The notes: generated by a model from the letters alone, not told the origin. DNA of 64,000 nt from Ecdyonurus torrentis (GCA_949318235.1 OX439132.1:28260243-28324242); one strand, 5' to 3'. Positions 26,717 through 39,844 are shown, numbered from the stretch's first letter. A program made the numbers and translations.

Positions 26717-26890
26717 GGTATCTCCCCCACGGCAACTTCACATGCGCATGCATTTGATGATCTTCGGTGTTAAATGTGTGACATCAACCAAGGAGGGTTT
26801 TAGGGGGGGGGGGATGATAGAATTGTGGGTGAGGTGGGGTGGGGGTTAAAATGTAACACAAATAAGGTGGGGGAAACAAACATTTTAGGT
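26717..26890. promoter_or_regulatory. GC-richer island with G-quadruplex-type G runs
   Basis: It starts TATCTCCCCCACGGC and includes ACATGCGCATGCAT. At 26792-26846 it carries GGGTTTTA, an 11-base G run, then GTGGGTGAGGTGGGGTGGGGG. That is more than four G tracts of three or more within 55 bp on the plus strand. Flanked by a CT array on one side. No recognised coding frame. Confidence 0.4.
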
Positions 26891-28524
26891 TGAGAGAGGG
26901 AGCAATATCTGAGTCATTAAAATATATCAAACATATTTCTATAATCAAAATATTTATCATTAATAGTGCCTCTATTGTTTAGTAATATAAATTAGCTGTT
27001 TATATGATAGCAGATAAAATAGAAACTTCTTTGATTTTTGAAATGATATATTTACTATTTTAACCATAGCATTATTTACTTATCGTGATATAAGTAATAA
27101 AGAGTTTTTTTTTTATCAAATTCACAAATGAGAATTCATAATTACAATATCTAGCACGAAGGCATAAAATATTTATACGCTAAATTAATTTATATAAATT
27201 CTTAAAACGTGTAAATTGTAAATAATTTTTTGTTAAAAATTAAAAAAAAAAAACTAATTACAATGAACATAGAAATGTTGTAAAGATTTAAAATCAGTGA
27301 GACATTTTCAATAAACACTTTGAACGTTCATTAAATAAATAATAAAAAAAATATTTCAAACATGTTTTTAAAGTCAAAGTTTTTTCTATCTATACATGAA
27401 ATAAAATAAATAATAATTAGCGTGATTTTAGCATCATTTATTCATATGCTATACTTAAAAATTATGCTGCAGGTATAACAATTATGTTGTACAGCATAAA
27501 TGATTTATTCATTTGTATGCAACTTTTATGCTATATGACATAAATGCTGCATAAATTATTTAATTGCTTTTATATCCGCCTCTTATAAAGAATCATTTTA
27601 ATTTTTAAGTGATAGATCATTGTTATTATAGCAAAGAATAAATAAAAAAATAAGTATTTTTAATGTAAACTACAATGCAATTGCTTGCACGAAAAGTAGA
27701 AATTGCGTACTTTATGCTTTAGTTATGTCATTATAATATCATAAATGTTATGCTGAATTGGAATAGCACATAAATAAATCACAAAATTTATTTCTTTCTT
27801 TCATCCTACACAAACAATACATAAAAATGTGCATCGGTCCTATGCATAAAATGCATAAAAGTATACTATTGAATATAATATTTATAATTGTAGTTATTAT
27901 GCATTTTAGTATAAATTATGTTATAATAATTGAAAATGTTGCTGAAAAACAGAGAAGTATTTTTTCCATGAAAAAAAAAAGTAACCTTTTCCGCTATTTT
28001 CCTATTGTCATACGTGTTTCCATCATGCATATGTATGATATGCATAAATATCTTTGAAGAATCGACAAAAATTGAAGTTTTATGAAAATTCACTTATTAA
28101 TATTCCATACATTATACTATACTATATAACACTGGCAAACAGCACTGAATTGTAAATATTCAAATTCTATGCATGGTACGAATAATATTATTTTTGGAAT
28201 TTACTTTATAATTCAATACTATAAATAAGAGGTGTAATTTGAAACAAAATATCCATTTTATTAAATGATTTGAAAATGTGGGATTTATAAATGATTGATT
28301 TCATTAATTTACACATACACACAAATAAATTTACCGTGAATACCTACTCGAATATTTAATGAAAATTATTGACATTTGAATATCGAGGCCATAAAATATG
28401 ATACCTATATTATATAAACTGATTGAGTGGATTATTTGATTTAAATGAATTTATCTATTTTCCATTTGTACTGAATATATATGTATACTCAGTATACTAC
28501 AGTACAGTACAAATACGTAAAGTA
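26891..28524. other. gene-free AT-rich interval with ATGC-rich word clusters
   Basis: Regions 27420-27560 and 27700-27940 are enriched in GCATAA/TTATGC words (TATGCTATAC, CAGCATAAATG, TTATGCTGAATTGG, TATGCATAAAATGCATAAAAG), the same vocabulary as 15550-15720. Overlapping open frames on both strands at 27827-28093 are unrecognised and AT-driven. No exon. Confidence 0.45.

Positions 28525-28578
<54 letters not shown>
28525..28578. repeat. (AT)n microsatellite
   Basis: TA repeat of about 54 bp with one phase break near 28550. Confidence 0.95.
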
Positions 28579-28583
<5 letters not shown>

Positions 28584-29092
28584 CACGCGTAAATGTTTGA
28601 CAATTGAAACAATGTGATAGAATCTGTCTTATTTAATTTATATTTTCAATTATACTATACTTATTACAAAATTTATATGACACGACTTTATTTATTTATT
28701 TTTTGTTAGAATCAGTGGCATTATACAACATGATCATGTCTCACATATTTATACTATACTATAACTTAATAAAAATATTAGAATATTTTATTTCCATACG
28801 GGAGTTGCATTCTTTCAATGGAAGTTACAAACGTAGAATACGTAGCTATAATCACAGATGGCGTGGAAAAATATGCGCTCACGTTAATTTTCTGTTCTTT
28901 AACATTCACGGACGCAGAAACAAATGCAAAATTAATTATTAATAAATATAAATAATTAATAACATTTTTTTTTATAAAAGCATAATTTATAAAGCTATAT
29001 TGCAAAGGAACTATGTTAACTCGTATAAATACTATTTTGTTGCAGCACGTAATTCATTTCTTTCAGTGTAGTAAAACATCCTTTTACTTAGT

Positions 29093-29130
<38 letters not shown>

Positions 29131-31831
29131 TACAGTAAAATACACTTTTGTGTGCTAAACGTTAATAAAAGCTTTTGGCAAACAAATTTCGACCGATATT
29201 CCAAATCTAAATCTTTTGTATATTATACATATACGTATTATTTTGGATAAAGCAAATAAAAAAATTTAAAAAAGCGGACTATTGAAATTATAGAAATATG
29301 AGAACAAAGTTTTTCATAAATATTTTTTAGAATGCTATTTGAAATGGCTTAACTTAAAAATGTATAACAAAATATAGATTTTCATTTAAAATATTGTATA
29401 TATTTGACCATTTTGAGAACACGAGCTAGAAATTTTCTTTTACGTCATGAAATATTATAAGACTGTATAAGAGCTACGTCATATACAAATCGGTTCACAT
29501 TTCAGACAAAGATAATAATTAGTCTTACTTGAAGTTAAAATACGTGAACTTAATTTTAATTAGATTAATTTATCATTTTACTATTTGCTCATCAGTTATG
29601 AGTGGAAGATGTATAGAAAATTTATATAGAATTGAACATTAAATAATATTAAAATAGTTATTTACTGTTTCAGAAATTATTCTTATAAAAAATAATTAAA
29701 ATAAATTATCGTAATTATCAATAAAACATTTCACAATTAACGTATAACGGATGAAACTATATATTATGAAAGAATATAAAATAAAAATTAATTAAAATAA
29801 ATTTTATTATACAATTTATATCAAACTAGGTATATATATACTGTACATATAAAAGAAACGTGTTTTTATTATACATATATTTTCTTGAAAGAAAATTTCA
29901 GTATATATATTATATAGAAATTACAGGATAATTGAGAGATGATTTCACACCTTATAATATAAACATTGAAAGAAGCAAGCGCACAAGGCATATAAGAACC
30001 TATAGCTATTCAAGGTAACTTTTATATTGATGATATAAATTTGCAGTAGCTTTTGCAGCAATAAAATTAGTGTACAAGATATGGCTTATATATGTGTAGA
30101 AATAACTTAGTATTGAAAGAGTTAGTGCTGTATAATATGCTTTACGATCTCGCTACTTGTTATTGAACCAACGTTTTATATACCAAAACCCCCATGAGCT
30201 AACGATAAACGCCGCATCAAGCTCTCTTATTTGTATCTCTTTTCTCTTCTTTATGTTTTTATCATCTTTTTTTTTCTACTCTAAAAGTAACCGTATATAA
30301 CTATATGCAAATAGATTACTTACTTATATACATTATTATATAATATACTTTTGCTATTATTGCAATTTATTGACGTAGAATTAATAAAACATATTTTCTT
30401 TATCTTTGTATTTAATGGGGTTTTTGCTAGTAGAAGTAAAATTTTCTCGTGTTTTTATATTTTCTAATTGAGAGCATCTTTAGATATACTCTAAAACTTA
30501 GTTAATGGGCGTGACCATAGTTTTTAATATTATGTATTGAATTATTTCGATATTTATTATTTCAATTTATATACTCCCACTCTCTTTTTCTCTCTCCACT
30601 CCCTCTTGTTATTTGTTAATAAACAATAAAAAATTTCCGAGAATATACATTAAAATTAACTTTTTAATATTTGTTATTGAATTATTTTATTAAATAATGC
30701 CTTAAAGGTTAAGCCTTAATAATACATACTTGTATATAATATATATTTTTTGATTAATTTTCTCTTATATTTAATAACAAAAAAATATAATTTGTGTTAG
30801 TATAATATTATAAAGTCTACAACATGATCATTATTTCAATAAAATCTGTGTATTTAATCCCTTAAAACATTTTGACAAAAGCTTCATACAAACAAAGGTA
30901 TATATAATATACTCTATATGTGTATATTATATAAAATGTTAGAGTTAATGTATGTATAACATGAAACAAACAATTTTGCTTTTGTTATTATTATTATTAT
31001 GTTCTATACTCATAAAGGCGTCATCATATTAATAATATATTTTACCTTTATATCGTTTACCATAATGGAACTTATAAACTATAATAATATTTTGTATATA
31101 ATTTTATAATCATATATGATGTTTAAACTTTCATTCAGAGTTTGGTTTATAATTTAATCTTTCAAATAAATAGTATTAATAAAGTTTTTATAAACTGGTT
31201 TATAGATAAATTAAAAGTAATTGGAGAAATCGATCACTTCATATATTTTAACAATTTTACTCATGGCGATATTGCTTTTATATATATAGGATTTTATTTC
31301 ATTTATACATATTATACTATTATAGTTATTAAAAAATAGTGTTTGAAACTTGAGCAATACATCTCTTTGAATGTAATGAAATTAGCTATCAAATAACTGT
31401 ACTATAGTTAAAAAAAATATACATTAACAAAAATTTTTAAGTGTAGATATTGTATCAAGAAACGTACTGTTTATATTATAAACTTTGCAATTTTGTAGAA
31501 AAGAATCACACATCTTTTAAATTAAATAATAATAATTATAGTAAACAAAGCTATTATATTTGAGACAAATGTAGATGTGTGTGTATGTAGATATGTAAAT
31601 ATATATAAACTTTAATTTGTAGCATAATTTTTAATCTTTTATTTATTTTTTCTTGTTTATGTATATTTAATTTTAGTAATTTAACTTCTATCATTAAAAA
31701 TCAAGTTTGTCTCTTTTTAATTGTCAGTTGAGTTTAACTAAGAGAAGTATAATATAGTTGATGATCGTATATAGGATCTTCTCGTGGCTTATGCAAATCA
31801 GGCTTAATTAGTGAGTGTAATTATACCAGAC
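28579..31831. other. gene-free AT-rich interval
   Basis: Contains a 33-base poly(A) (29095-29127), short TATA runs and no GC island of note except a weak one at 28800-28920 and 30170-30230. No exon was recognised. Confidence 0.55.
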
Positions 31832-31832
31832 A

Positions 31833-31878
<46 letters not shown>

Positions 31879-31879
31879 A
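31832..31879. repeat. (GT)n(GA)n compound microsatellite
   Basis: About 12 GT units switch directly to about 12 GA units. Confidence 0.96.
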
Positions 31880-32479
31880 CACATTAAATTACTTCCAGGA
31901 ATTACAAAAGCATATCTTCTTGTTTGTAATGTAATAATATTATGACTGATTTACAGGAGTGTCTTGTAGCTAGCACATAGTGTTTAAATACGCATTTTAT
32001 TACATGCTTTAATATAATATTTATCTCATCTTTCAAAACAATTTTACAATTCATTACTATAATATAAAAGATATTTCTTCTTACATGTTATTCCCACAGT
32101 TTTTGAATATGTAAAACGAAGAAGTATAGAAGAAGAAAAAAATCAGATCAATATCTTCTTCTCACACATCAAAATCTTTAATATTAATCAGAATAAAATA
32201 AAATTAACATGTTTAATACAATTTTAAAAACAACTATTTTACAGAAGAAGAAGTAATTTTTTTTATTTAAATAAATATAAAAAATTATATTAAATGATTT
32301 AAAAGTATAACAGTTAAGTTTATTATTATATTATATGAATATAATTACATGAGTATAATAGTGATTGAACTTCATTAATAATTCATAAGATACTTTGTGT
32401 ATACAACGATAATATTCTTGTATAATGCCTGATGTACAGAGAAGTGCAATTAATTAAATGCATTGCGTGTTACTAAAAG

Positions 32480-32626
32480 AATATATTGACATAAAGGTGG
32501 GTAGTATAAGCACCTCACCTTCCTCACTTTGTCTGCGTGTGAGCGAATGTGTAAATAAAAATATGTATGTATACTCAAGTCAGCTTTGTGCATGGGAACT
32601 TCAAGTCAACAACTGACTTTGACTTG

Positions 32627-32671
<45 letters not shown>

Positions 32672-32820
32672 GCAATAATCTGCACTTTTTCATAACATGT
32701 ATCATCATTGCATACGTTTTTTTTACGTGATTATAGTTTGTGTTGCATATTTTCAGAATAATTTACATAAAAAAAATAGTATAGGTTGACATTTTTATTC
32801 TCTCTCTCTCTCTCTCTCTT
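32480..32820. promoter_or_regulatory. complex island bracketing two CT arrays
   Basis: Non-repetitive patch at 32490-32628 (CACCTCACCTTCCTCACTTTG, split here by repeats of CACCT; CAAGTCAACAACTGACTTTGACTTGACC, which folds on itself) runs into (CT)n at 32630-32667, and a second (CT)n follows at 32800-32819. The AAGTCA words near 32578, 32602 and their complements near 32613-32628 form an imperfect hairpin. Regulatory role inferred. Confidence 0.25.
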
Positions 32821-33216
32821 TTACAAATTTTATTTTATGTAAGTATTTGCTTACAAAATTCCATATAAAGAAATAAGACCTTTTATTAGCTTTTATTGAA
32901 AATAAGGTAGTGACATTAAAGTTATGCAACAAGCGTTGGTCATGTCAATATCTTATAAAATATGTAAACAAGGATTAAATTGAAAACATTTTTCAATAGT
33001 TTATGACAAGTAACATAAACTATAAGCAAATAAACCTTATAAATAATATATTATATCGATATATAAATTGGATAAACTTTATAATACAAATATATTTATT
33101 TTCTTAAAATGTATATCCAGGTTTGAGGGTCACATAAATATCATTAACTTTTAGATTCGTTTCGATATACAAGATTCATAGTATATTAAAAATCATTCTT
33201 TTCACATATCAGGTTG

Positions 33217-33238
33217 AAATTAACTTATAAGTTAATTT
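33217..33238. repeat. 22-bp perfect palindrome
   Basis: AAATTAACTTA followed directly by its complement TAAGTTAATTT. It marks the left edge of the GC-richer block 33250-33470. Confidence 0.45.
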
Positions 33239-33244
33239 TTACCC

Positions 33245-33475
33245 TTAATGACATTCAAGTCGATTCCCAGACAGTCCCGAGTGTTTTATTTTTCACGGTC
33301 CGGAATGTGATTCCAATACCGGACAAGTTTTCCTGTTTAGGACTTTATTTCTGGTAACGGTCGGGACCTTTGTATACCTGGGAACACGTTATATTCCAAA
33401 GAAACATCTGTGAAAAACTCGTAAATAGGGACGAACTCAGGAACGAGAACAGGAAATGAGAACTCAAATAACTTT
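33245..33475. other. GC-richer block with recurrent GGAAC/GGGAC words, probably an old repeat
   Basis: The block contains CCCGAGTG, CACGGTCCGGAATG, CCAATACCGGAC, TTTTCCTGTTTAGGAC, GGTCGGGACC, CCTGGGAACACG, CAGGAACGAGAACAGGAAATG. The words recur on both strands in a way that suggests a degenerate repeat-rich element. TTTCCTGTTT near 33328 is complementary to GAACAGGAAA near 33448. Not identified. Confidence 0.3.
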
Positions 33476-33709
33476 ATTATCTGTATACATATTATAATTG
33501 TTGTGCTGTATATTTTGCTAGTAATGATATAATATTTTATACGACAGAAATAGCCTGCAGTGGATATATACTTTAGTGAAAATAATTGTATATTATATAA
33601 AATAAAATGATGTCACTTCCAAGTGTAAATGTAATAACTCATTTGCATGAAAACTTAATAATACAATTGTGTAGTCATTCTTTTATTAAAATAAATATTT
33701 TAAACATAT

Positions 33710-33732
33710 AAAAAAAAAAAAAAAAAAAAAAA
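33710..33732. repeat. poly(A) tract
   Basis: 23 A residues preceded by TAAACATATA. No retrotransposed body was recognised upstream. Confidence 0.9.
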
Positions 33733-34048
33733 GACAGGTTTATTCAAATTTTATGATAACAAATTTGTTAATTATCTTTTATGACATCAAAAAGTAATCA
33801 TATATTTGTTTAATTTTTTGTAAATAAATTTATGACAAAAAAAAAGTATTTTATTAAAAAAATATAATATAATGTTTGGTAATAAAAAATATTGTCAAAT
33901 AATAAAAAATATCGCCTCTGGTTTCGTAAATATTTGACAAAGTAAATAATAATATCAATTGTTGATGTTAATAAATTAAAACTGTTGTTTGCAAATGAGT
34001 GACATCTCTCTCTCTCATTCTACCTACTAACTTTGAGCTGATGCTGGA

Positions 34049-34064
34049 GGGGGGGGGGGGGGGG
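34049..34064. repeat. poly(G) tract of 16
   Basis: Sixteen G residues within a complex patch 34020-34118 (GAGCTGATGCTGGA before, GTCAGCAACAGCAAG after), directly upstream of the GA array at 34119. Confidence 0.95.
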
Positions 34065-34115
34065 CTATACTAAAACACAGACTGCTGATGTTGTACGTCA
34101 GCAACAGCAAGTTGC

Positions 34116-34118
<3 letters not shown>

Positions 34119-34209
<91 letters not shown>
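34119..34209. repeat. (GA)n microsatellite, about 45 units
   Basis: Uninterrupted GA array. A second array of similar length follows after a 100-bp unique segment. Confidence 0.97.
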
Positions 34210-34212
<3 letters not shown>

Positions 34213-34307
34213 TACTCAAGCCCACACAATTGTCCATGACATGCAGGAATTAACGACTGTAATATGTCCAGTTGTAAACTCCACGTATATACGAATGCAA
34301 GAGAGTT

Positions 34308-34308
<1 letters not shown>

Positions 34309-34389
<81 letters not shown>
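34309..34389. repeat. (GA)n microsatellite, about 40 units
   Basis: Second array of the pair, in the same orientation as 34119-34209. The 34210-34308 spacer is complex, non-repetitive sequence. Confidence 0.97.
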
Positions 34390-34392
<3 letters not shown>

Positions 34393-34959
34393 AATAAGGG
34401 ATGTTAATGTTTTTTTAAGTAATTGCATGTTGTTAAATAATAGAATATAGTTAAATAAAATAAGTAATAATATATTATTATTGCTTGCTTATTGTTCCTA
34501 TGGCAAAAATTTCAGAATGTTAGTTTTTCTTTTTCAAATGCCATGAAGAGTATAGTATTATCTGATACGTTTACTTATACATTAATTGCTAATGTGTTAG
34601 CAAATTTTTTTAAAGTAATTTTATATGCATGGGTATAGTATAGAAAAACCTTTAACAGATTACATAATATAGATGTATATACTAATGAAAATGATTAATA
34701 ATTAATTATGTTAACAATAAATACATTACAATTATCATTATTATCATCATTTTAGTAATTACAATATTATAGTTAATTTTAGTACATTCTGTTGACATTT
34801 GACATTTTATAGATAAAACTTTAGAATTATACACATGATATAAACAGTATACAGACATGAATCAGATATTCCAAATTATTATTCCCTCAAATATATTATA
34901 ATATAACATAATTGAGAGTATTATGATTGAAAGCTAACATCAATAATTGATCATCCATG

Positions 34960-35130
34960 TAACAAAATGCTGCTTGTGTGACCTCGCTCGTTCGTTCGTT
35001 CGCTCGCGCGAATTACTCGCAGCTGGGGATGCAATTGCTACATCGAGATAATGACGTGAGCAGGTATCATCATTGCACAAGCTTGTAACAACGTTCGTGC
35101 AATCTCACAAGCAAGCAACCCTGCTTATGT
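34960..35130. promoter_or_regulatory. GC-richer island, candidate enhancer
   Basis: Starts with GTGACCTCGCTCGTTCGTTC and a short (GTTC/GCTC)n run ending GCGCG, then CTCGCAGCTGGGGATGC (CAGCTG E-box), ATAATGACGTGAGCAGGTATC and a palindrome-like CACAAGCTTGTAACAACG. High CpG content against a very AT-rich background. No coding frame. Confidence 0.35.
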
Positions 35131-35367
35131 TACATTATTTGAACTGAACTAGGTTTCAAATGGGAATTACATTTAATATATTTCTTTTAGAAAAGAAGAA
35201 ACTGCAGTGTTTTTAAGACATAATTTTATTACTGCACTTTTATTATTATTATTTTAATTAATTGAATTTTACATTTTTAAAATATTTTATAGTTTATTGC
35301 AAAGATAAGTTTAAAAAAATGATGACATTTTTGGAACCAAATTGTAAAAGATTTGAATACAGGTTAC

Positions 35368-35394
35368 AAAAAAAAAAAAGAAAAGAAAAGAAAA

Positions 35395-35481
<87 letters not shown>
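35368..35481. repeat. poly(A)-(AAAAG)n-(GA)n compound microsatellite
   Basis: A run of A (35368-35379) passes through four AAAAG units to about 42 GA units (35398-35481). The graded structure suggests stepwise slippage from the A tract. Confidence 0.95.
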
Positions 35482-35483
<2 letters not shown>

Positions 35484-36232
35484 CGAAAGTTTTTTTTTCT
35501 AAAAACTTATTTTTACAGAAAAAAAATCAATTTGGTTTCTGTTTACTGCCAATAAAAACTAGTTGTAAAAGAGGAATAAAAAATACAACTTGATTGTTCC
35601 ATGCAATGTACTTTTCTCGTTAAAGTTTTTGTTTTGATTATGATGATATGTAAATAATTACAACTATATAATATCACTTATGTATACAAAAGTGTAATAA
35701 ATATTATGACGTTCTCAATTAGTCTTTAGGAATTAAAGTATAATCTGAAGTTATAGCCAATAATTAACCACATCATAATCTTTTTCACTTCTCGGCACTT
35801 TCATTGGTTAATACACCGATTGAGAAACCACTTTATATATGATATCATTTATATCACAATCATACCAAACCTATATATATATATAATATATATTTAACAA
35901 TTAATGTAGTCTTTGATATAATACAGAGATATTATATAATAATATAAAATTTAATATCAAACTATATATAATATAGCAATATCAAATAATCAATGTTATA
36001 TTCAAAAGCATGAAGTGAAGCATAAATTTCATATCCATATTATTTGTGCTCTAGTAATGAAGTTGCTTATTATTTCGATTGGATTGCAATGAATGAGGGG
36101 AAACAAGAGAGGGGAGGAGAGAGAAAAAGTCGCAATTAAAATTACTTCCTGCTGTATCATCAAAACACATTGACAAACTGCAAACTACGTATAAAATGCT
36201 TCAGGGTGCAACTAGGAACTCTCTATAGTAAA

Positions 36233-36343
<111 letters not shown>

Positions 36344-36570
36344 AGAAAGGATCAATAAACTGACATCAACAGAAACAAAACTATACCACAAGTCTCCATC
36401 AATTGCATTTATTTTAAGAATATTTTTTTATATAGTAAAAACATAAATAAATGTAAATTTGTGCCTATTGGAAGGCTATATAAATTCTAAGCAAGCAGTT
36501 TTCATTTGAATTTATAAAAATTTAACGTTCAAAATAGATGAAGTTGTTACCATTCTTCACCTGATTGATG

Positions 36571-36574
<4 letters not shown>

Positions 36575-36646
<72 letters not shown>
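36575..36646. repeat. (AT)n microsatellite
   Basis: Uninterrupted TA repeat of about 72 bp, 235 bp from the previous array. Confidence 0.97.
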
Positions 36647-36647
<1 letters not shown>

Positions 36648-36892
36648 CACTTTTATTACTATTTTTTTCTATTCTTTTAATATACTGTTATGGGCTGTTC
36701 ACAGAGCAATATTTGCATTGTAAAATAATTTCGATTACGTAGAAATTTAATCAAATGTAGAGCGCGTGCAATCAAATTCAAAAAGTTTTTAGAATGAGTT
36801 TACAATATGTAAGACAGTTACATTATTTATGTATTACATTTCTGCAGGTGAAACTCTGGCAACGTCTTATAGTAAATTTCTTTATAATTACT

Positions 36893-36894
<2 letters not shown>

Positions 36895-36933
<39 letters not shown>
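36895..36933. repeat. poly(T) tract of 39
   Basis: Longest homopolymer of the window. A complex island follows it. Confidence 0.95.
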
Positions 36934-36936
<3 letters not shown>

Positions 36937-37150
36937 TGCCATATTGTGTTATTGTGTTACACCAATCCCAGTCCCAGTCGAGACATTGTCTTATCGACAG
37001 TAAGGACTTTCCAAATTAATAAAAAAGCACACACGGGCCGGCCACGGCCTAATTACACAGTCCGGCATTCGCCATGACAGCCTAGAGAAACCGTGAAAAC
37101 GTCTAGGCAGGCTGTTCGGTGCAATCACATCAATCATGCACCAATATACT
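36934..37150. promoter_or_regulatory. GC-richer island, candidate cis-regulatory element
   Basis: Contains CACACGGGCCGGCCACGGCC, CCTAATTACACAG (homeodomain core TAATTA), GTCCGGCATTCGCC, CAGCCTAGAG and ACGTCTAGGCAGGCTG. CAGCCTAGA and TCTAGGCAGGCTG are partly complementary and could pair. No coding frame. Confidence 0.35.
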
Positions 37151-37511
37151 CTATAATAGTTTTGCATTTTTAAAACTTTTGATATTATAGTCTTTATTTA
37201 ATTGGAATCATATTTAATCATTTTCTAAATAATAAACAAAAAAAAAAACAGGTATATAACACTCACACTCATTTGTCAATTTTATTAAATATAAACAATG
37301 TAATTTTAGTCAGGTCAAAATTACAAAAACAAATTATTATTATAGAGTATTGAAACAAATATAAACAGTATGTATTATAATTATTAATTTATGAACAAAA
37401 TTATACATATTTCAATAAAATCATAATTAATAGGAAAACTAATAATAATAAAATACAATTTGGAAATTACTGTGCATATATTTTTTGTTTTAAATTAATT
37501 AAACTTAAACG

Positions 37512-37547
<36 letters not shown>

Positions 37548-38152
37548 TAATAAATAATTAAAAAGCTATTAGGATTGACGTATAAATAAATAATAAAGTT
37601 AGTATAACATTGATTGAAAAGCAATGATAAATTTTGTAATTAATACATCACAATTGATTTATTTTAAAAATAGCAATCATCAAAAATTAAAAGAGAAAGA
37701 ATAAAAATTCCAACAACTGGTTTTATGTTTTAAATATATATATATATATATGTATATAATATTATATTTATAATTCACCATTATAATAAATTTAACATCA
37801 AAAATATATATTCAAATAAAAATATTAATTTTTTATGAAATGTAGCTTTTAAATATTTAATAACATTTTAAAAACGCGTATATAATAAATAATAATAATA
37901 AAACATTATATTAACAATAATATAATAATATTTTTTTTAACTATCATTTTGAAATAACAAATAATTTTTCCTCTTTCATTATATTATAATATATATAACA
38001 TATATATATATATATATTTTTTTTTTTATATAATTATTATTTTATTATTTATTCCATCACAATTCTGCAAAATAAAATTTAAACAACATTTCATTAGGTT
38101 TACATTATTAATTTTGTAAATGTATTTGAATGCCGCAGAGTATTTCATGCGA

Positions 38153-38156
<4 letters not shown>
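37151..38156. other. gene-free, very AT-rich interval
   Basis: Contains (AT)n runs at 37516-37544, 37734-37757 and 37990-38019 and almost no G or C. No feature was supported. Confidence 0.6.

Positions 38157-38203
<47 letters not shown>
38157..38203. repeat. (CT)n microsatellite
   Basis: About 23 CT units directly adjoining the GC-richer island at 38204. Confidence 0.97.
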
Positions 38204-38205
<2 letters not shown>

Positions 38206-38430
38206 ACCCTATCGCCACAAGAGAGGGAGAAATTAGGGAGTAGGGTGGTGGGGGACGATTAGTCTGGCAAACATCACCCCCAAGTGGGTGGGGGTTGAGT
38301 CATCAACTGTAGCGTTAGAGATCAATAGCGTTCATTAAGGCAATTAACGGAACCCGGTCGTGCAAGTAATACCGTATTTATCTTTTTAGTGATTAGAAAC
38401 ATTTCGTTTGTGGCGGATTAAGCACGCGCG
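38204..38430. promoter_or_regulatory. GC-richer island next to CT array, candidate enhancer
   Basis: Contains GAGGGAGAAATTAGGGAGTAGGG (broken: GGGAG repeated), GGTGGTGGGGGACGATTAGTC, CACCCCCAAGTGGGTGGGGG (NKX-type CAAGTG core), TTGAGTCATC (AP-1 TGAGTCA), CATTAAGGCAATTAACGG and GGCGGATTAAGC (bicoid/Otx-type GGATTA). One of the densest clusters of homeodomain-like cores in the window. No coding frame. Confidence 0.4.
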
Positions 38431-39840
38431 CGCACACAACCTTACTTTTTTTTTATATTCTTTTTGTGTATTTTTTAATAAATTAAAAATAAAAACAGAT
38501 ATAATATACGTTTTAAACGATTTAAATGTTAATATACAAGAAATTAAGTTGTATGTTTACTGAAATGAAAATAAACATGGTAAACAGAATTCAGTCATGC
38601 TGAAAATTGTAATAACATCATTTTCAAAATTATTTACTCCATTTAAGTTGAGAATATAATAATATGATATTTTGAATAATTTCATTTAATTATATATTCA
38701 ACATATATTTATTATAATAATTTATACAAAACAAAATAATATTATTTAATTTATTTATGCTTTAGTTTGGCGCCTAAAATTTCTAGGATAGGCAACTTTT
38801 CTTGTCTACGTGGCGAGCGGATTGCCTAGCTTGCGCCTGGCTAAAAATGTCGGTCATAAAGTTTCCTTATACGTATTCAATTCAATTTATTTATTTTATT
38901 GAATTTCTATTTTTGTAACAGGTTTAATATAAATTGTGAGATTACACTTCTTTACCACTTCTTCTTTTTCGCTTATTTTCTATTTTTTTTTATCTGTATT
39001 TAATTTAGAGTTGATATAAAACATTTTATTCCGTTTGAATAGAAAGTGTAAAGAATATACACATTTTAAAAACTAAATTGTTACATTAAAAAAAAAAAAA
39101 TAATTAAATGCTAAAAAAAACTTAACATAATATGTTAATAAAATGACAACTTGTATAAGAAGTGTAAAAAATTTGAGATTATAAATTTTTGCAAGAGACC
39201 TTATACGAACAAAGATCACTGGTTTTTTATTATATATATATTTTTTGTATTTTATTATAGTAATATTATTTTTACTTGCGTCATGTTATATTAATTTTTT
39301 TTTTAATTTTTTTAAATATAAACAAGGTATCTCCACCTATAAAATAGTGATTAATTAAAAACTCATTATTTTGATTGCACAGTCACACGGGAGGTCAAAC
39401 GTGGTTTGCGCATCACGACCTGCGCAATCGACTCACTATATTTCATTAGTTACCACCTCTTCATATCTTTTTTATGTTATTATATATGTTTTTTTTTTAT
39501 ATAATTATTATATCGAGAATTTATATAATAATAATTTTAATTAATGTTTCTTCGTGGAGGAAATTTCTTTCTCTCTCTCTCTCTCTCTCCTTTTCTCTTT
39601 ATAAAAATTTCAAGGACCTATAATATATACTGTGCATATAACATAAGTGCGAAAAACATGAATTGATTTCCCCCCTTCCCTTCCCCCCTTTATGTGCGGC
39701 TTCATAATAACGTATGTTATTTTCTTCATTCAATAAAGATGTTATCATTTATACTACATTCAACGTTGTCCACATTTTTTATATTAATACAGAATTCCAT
39801 TCTACAAAAAGTAAATTGTATATTTATAAAATATGCTGAC

Positions 39841-39844
<4 letters not shown>
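38431..39844. other. gene-free interval with two small islands
   Basis: AT-rich throughout. Small complex patches lie at 38765-38870 (GGCGCC, GTCTACGTGGCGAGCGG, GCGCCTGGC) and 39380-39445 (CACACGGGAGGTCAAACG, GCGCATCACGACCTGCGC). A CT run sits at 39569-39589. No exon was recognised. Confidence 0.5.

Noticed and set aside
34985..35010. GTTC/GCTC tandem run as telomere-like or satellite repeat
   Set aside because: Only a few imperfect tetranucleotides within a unique island, too short to be called a satellite.
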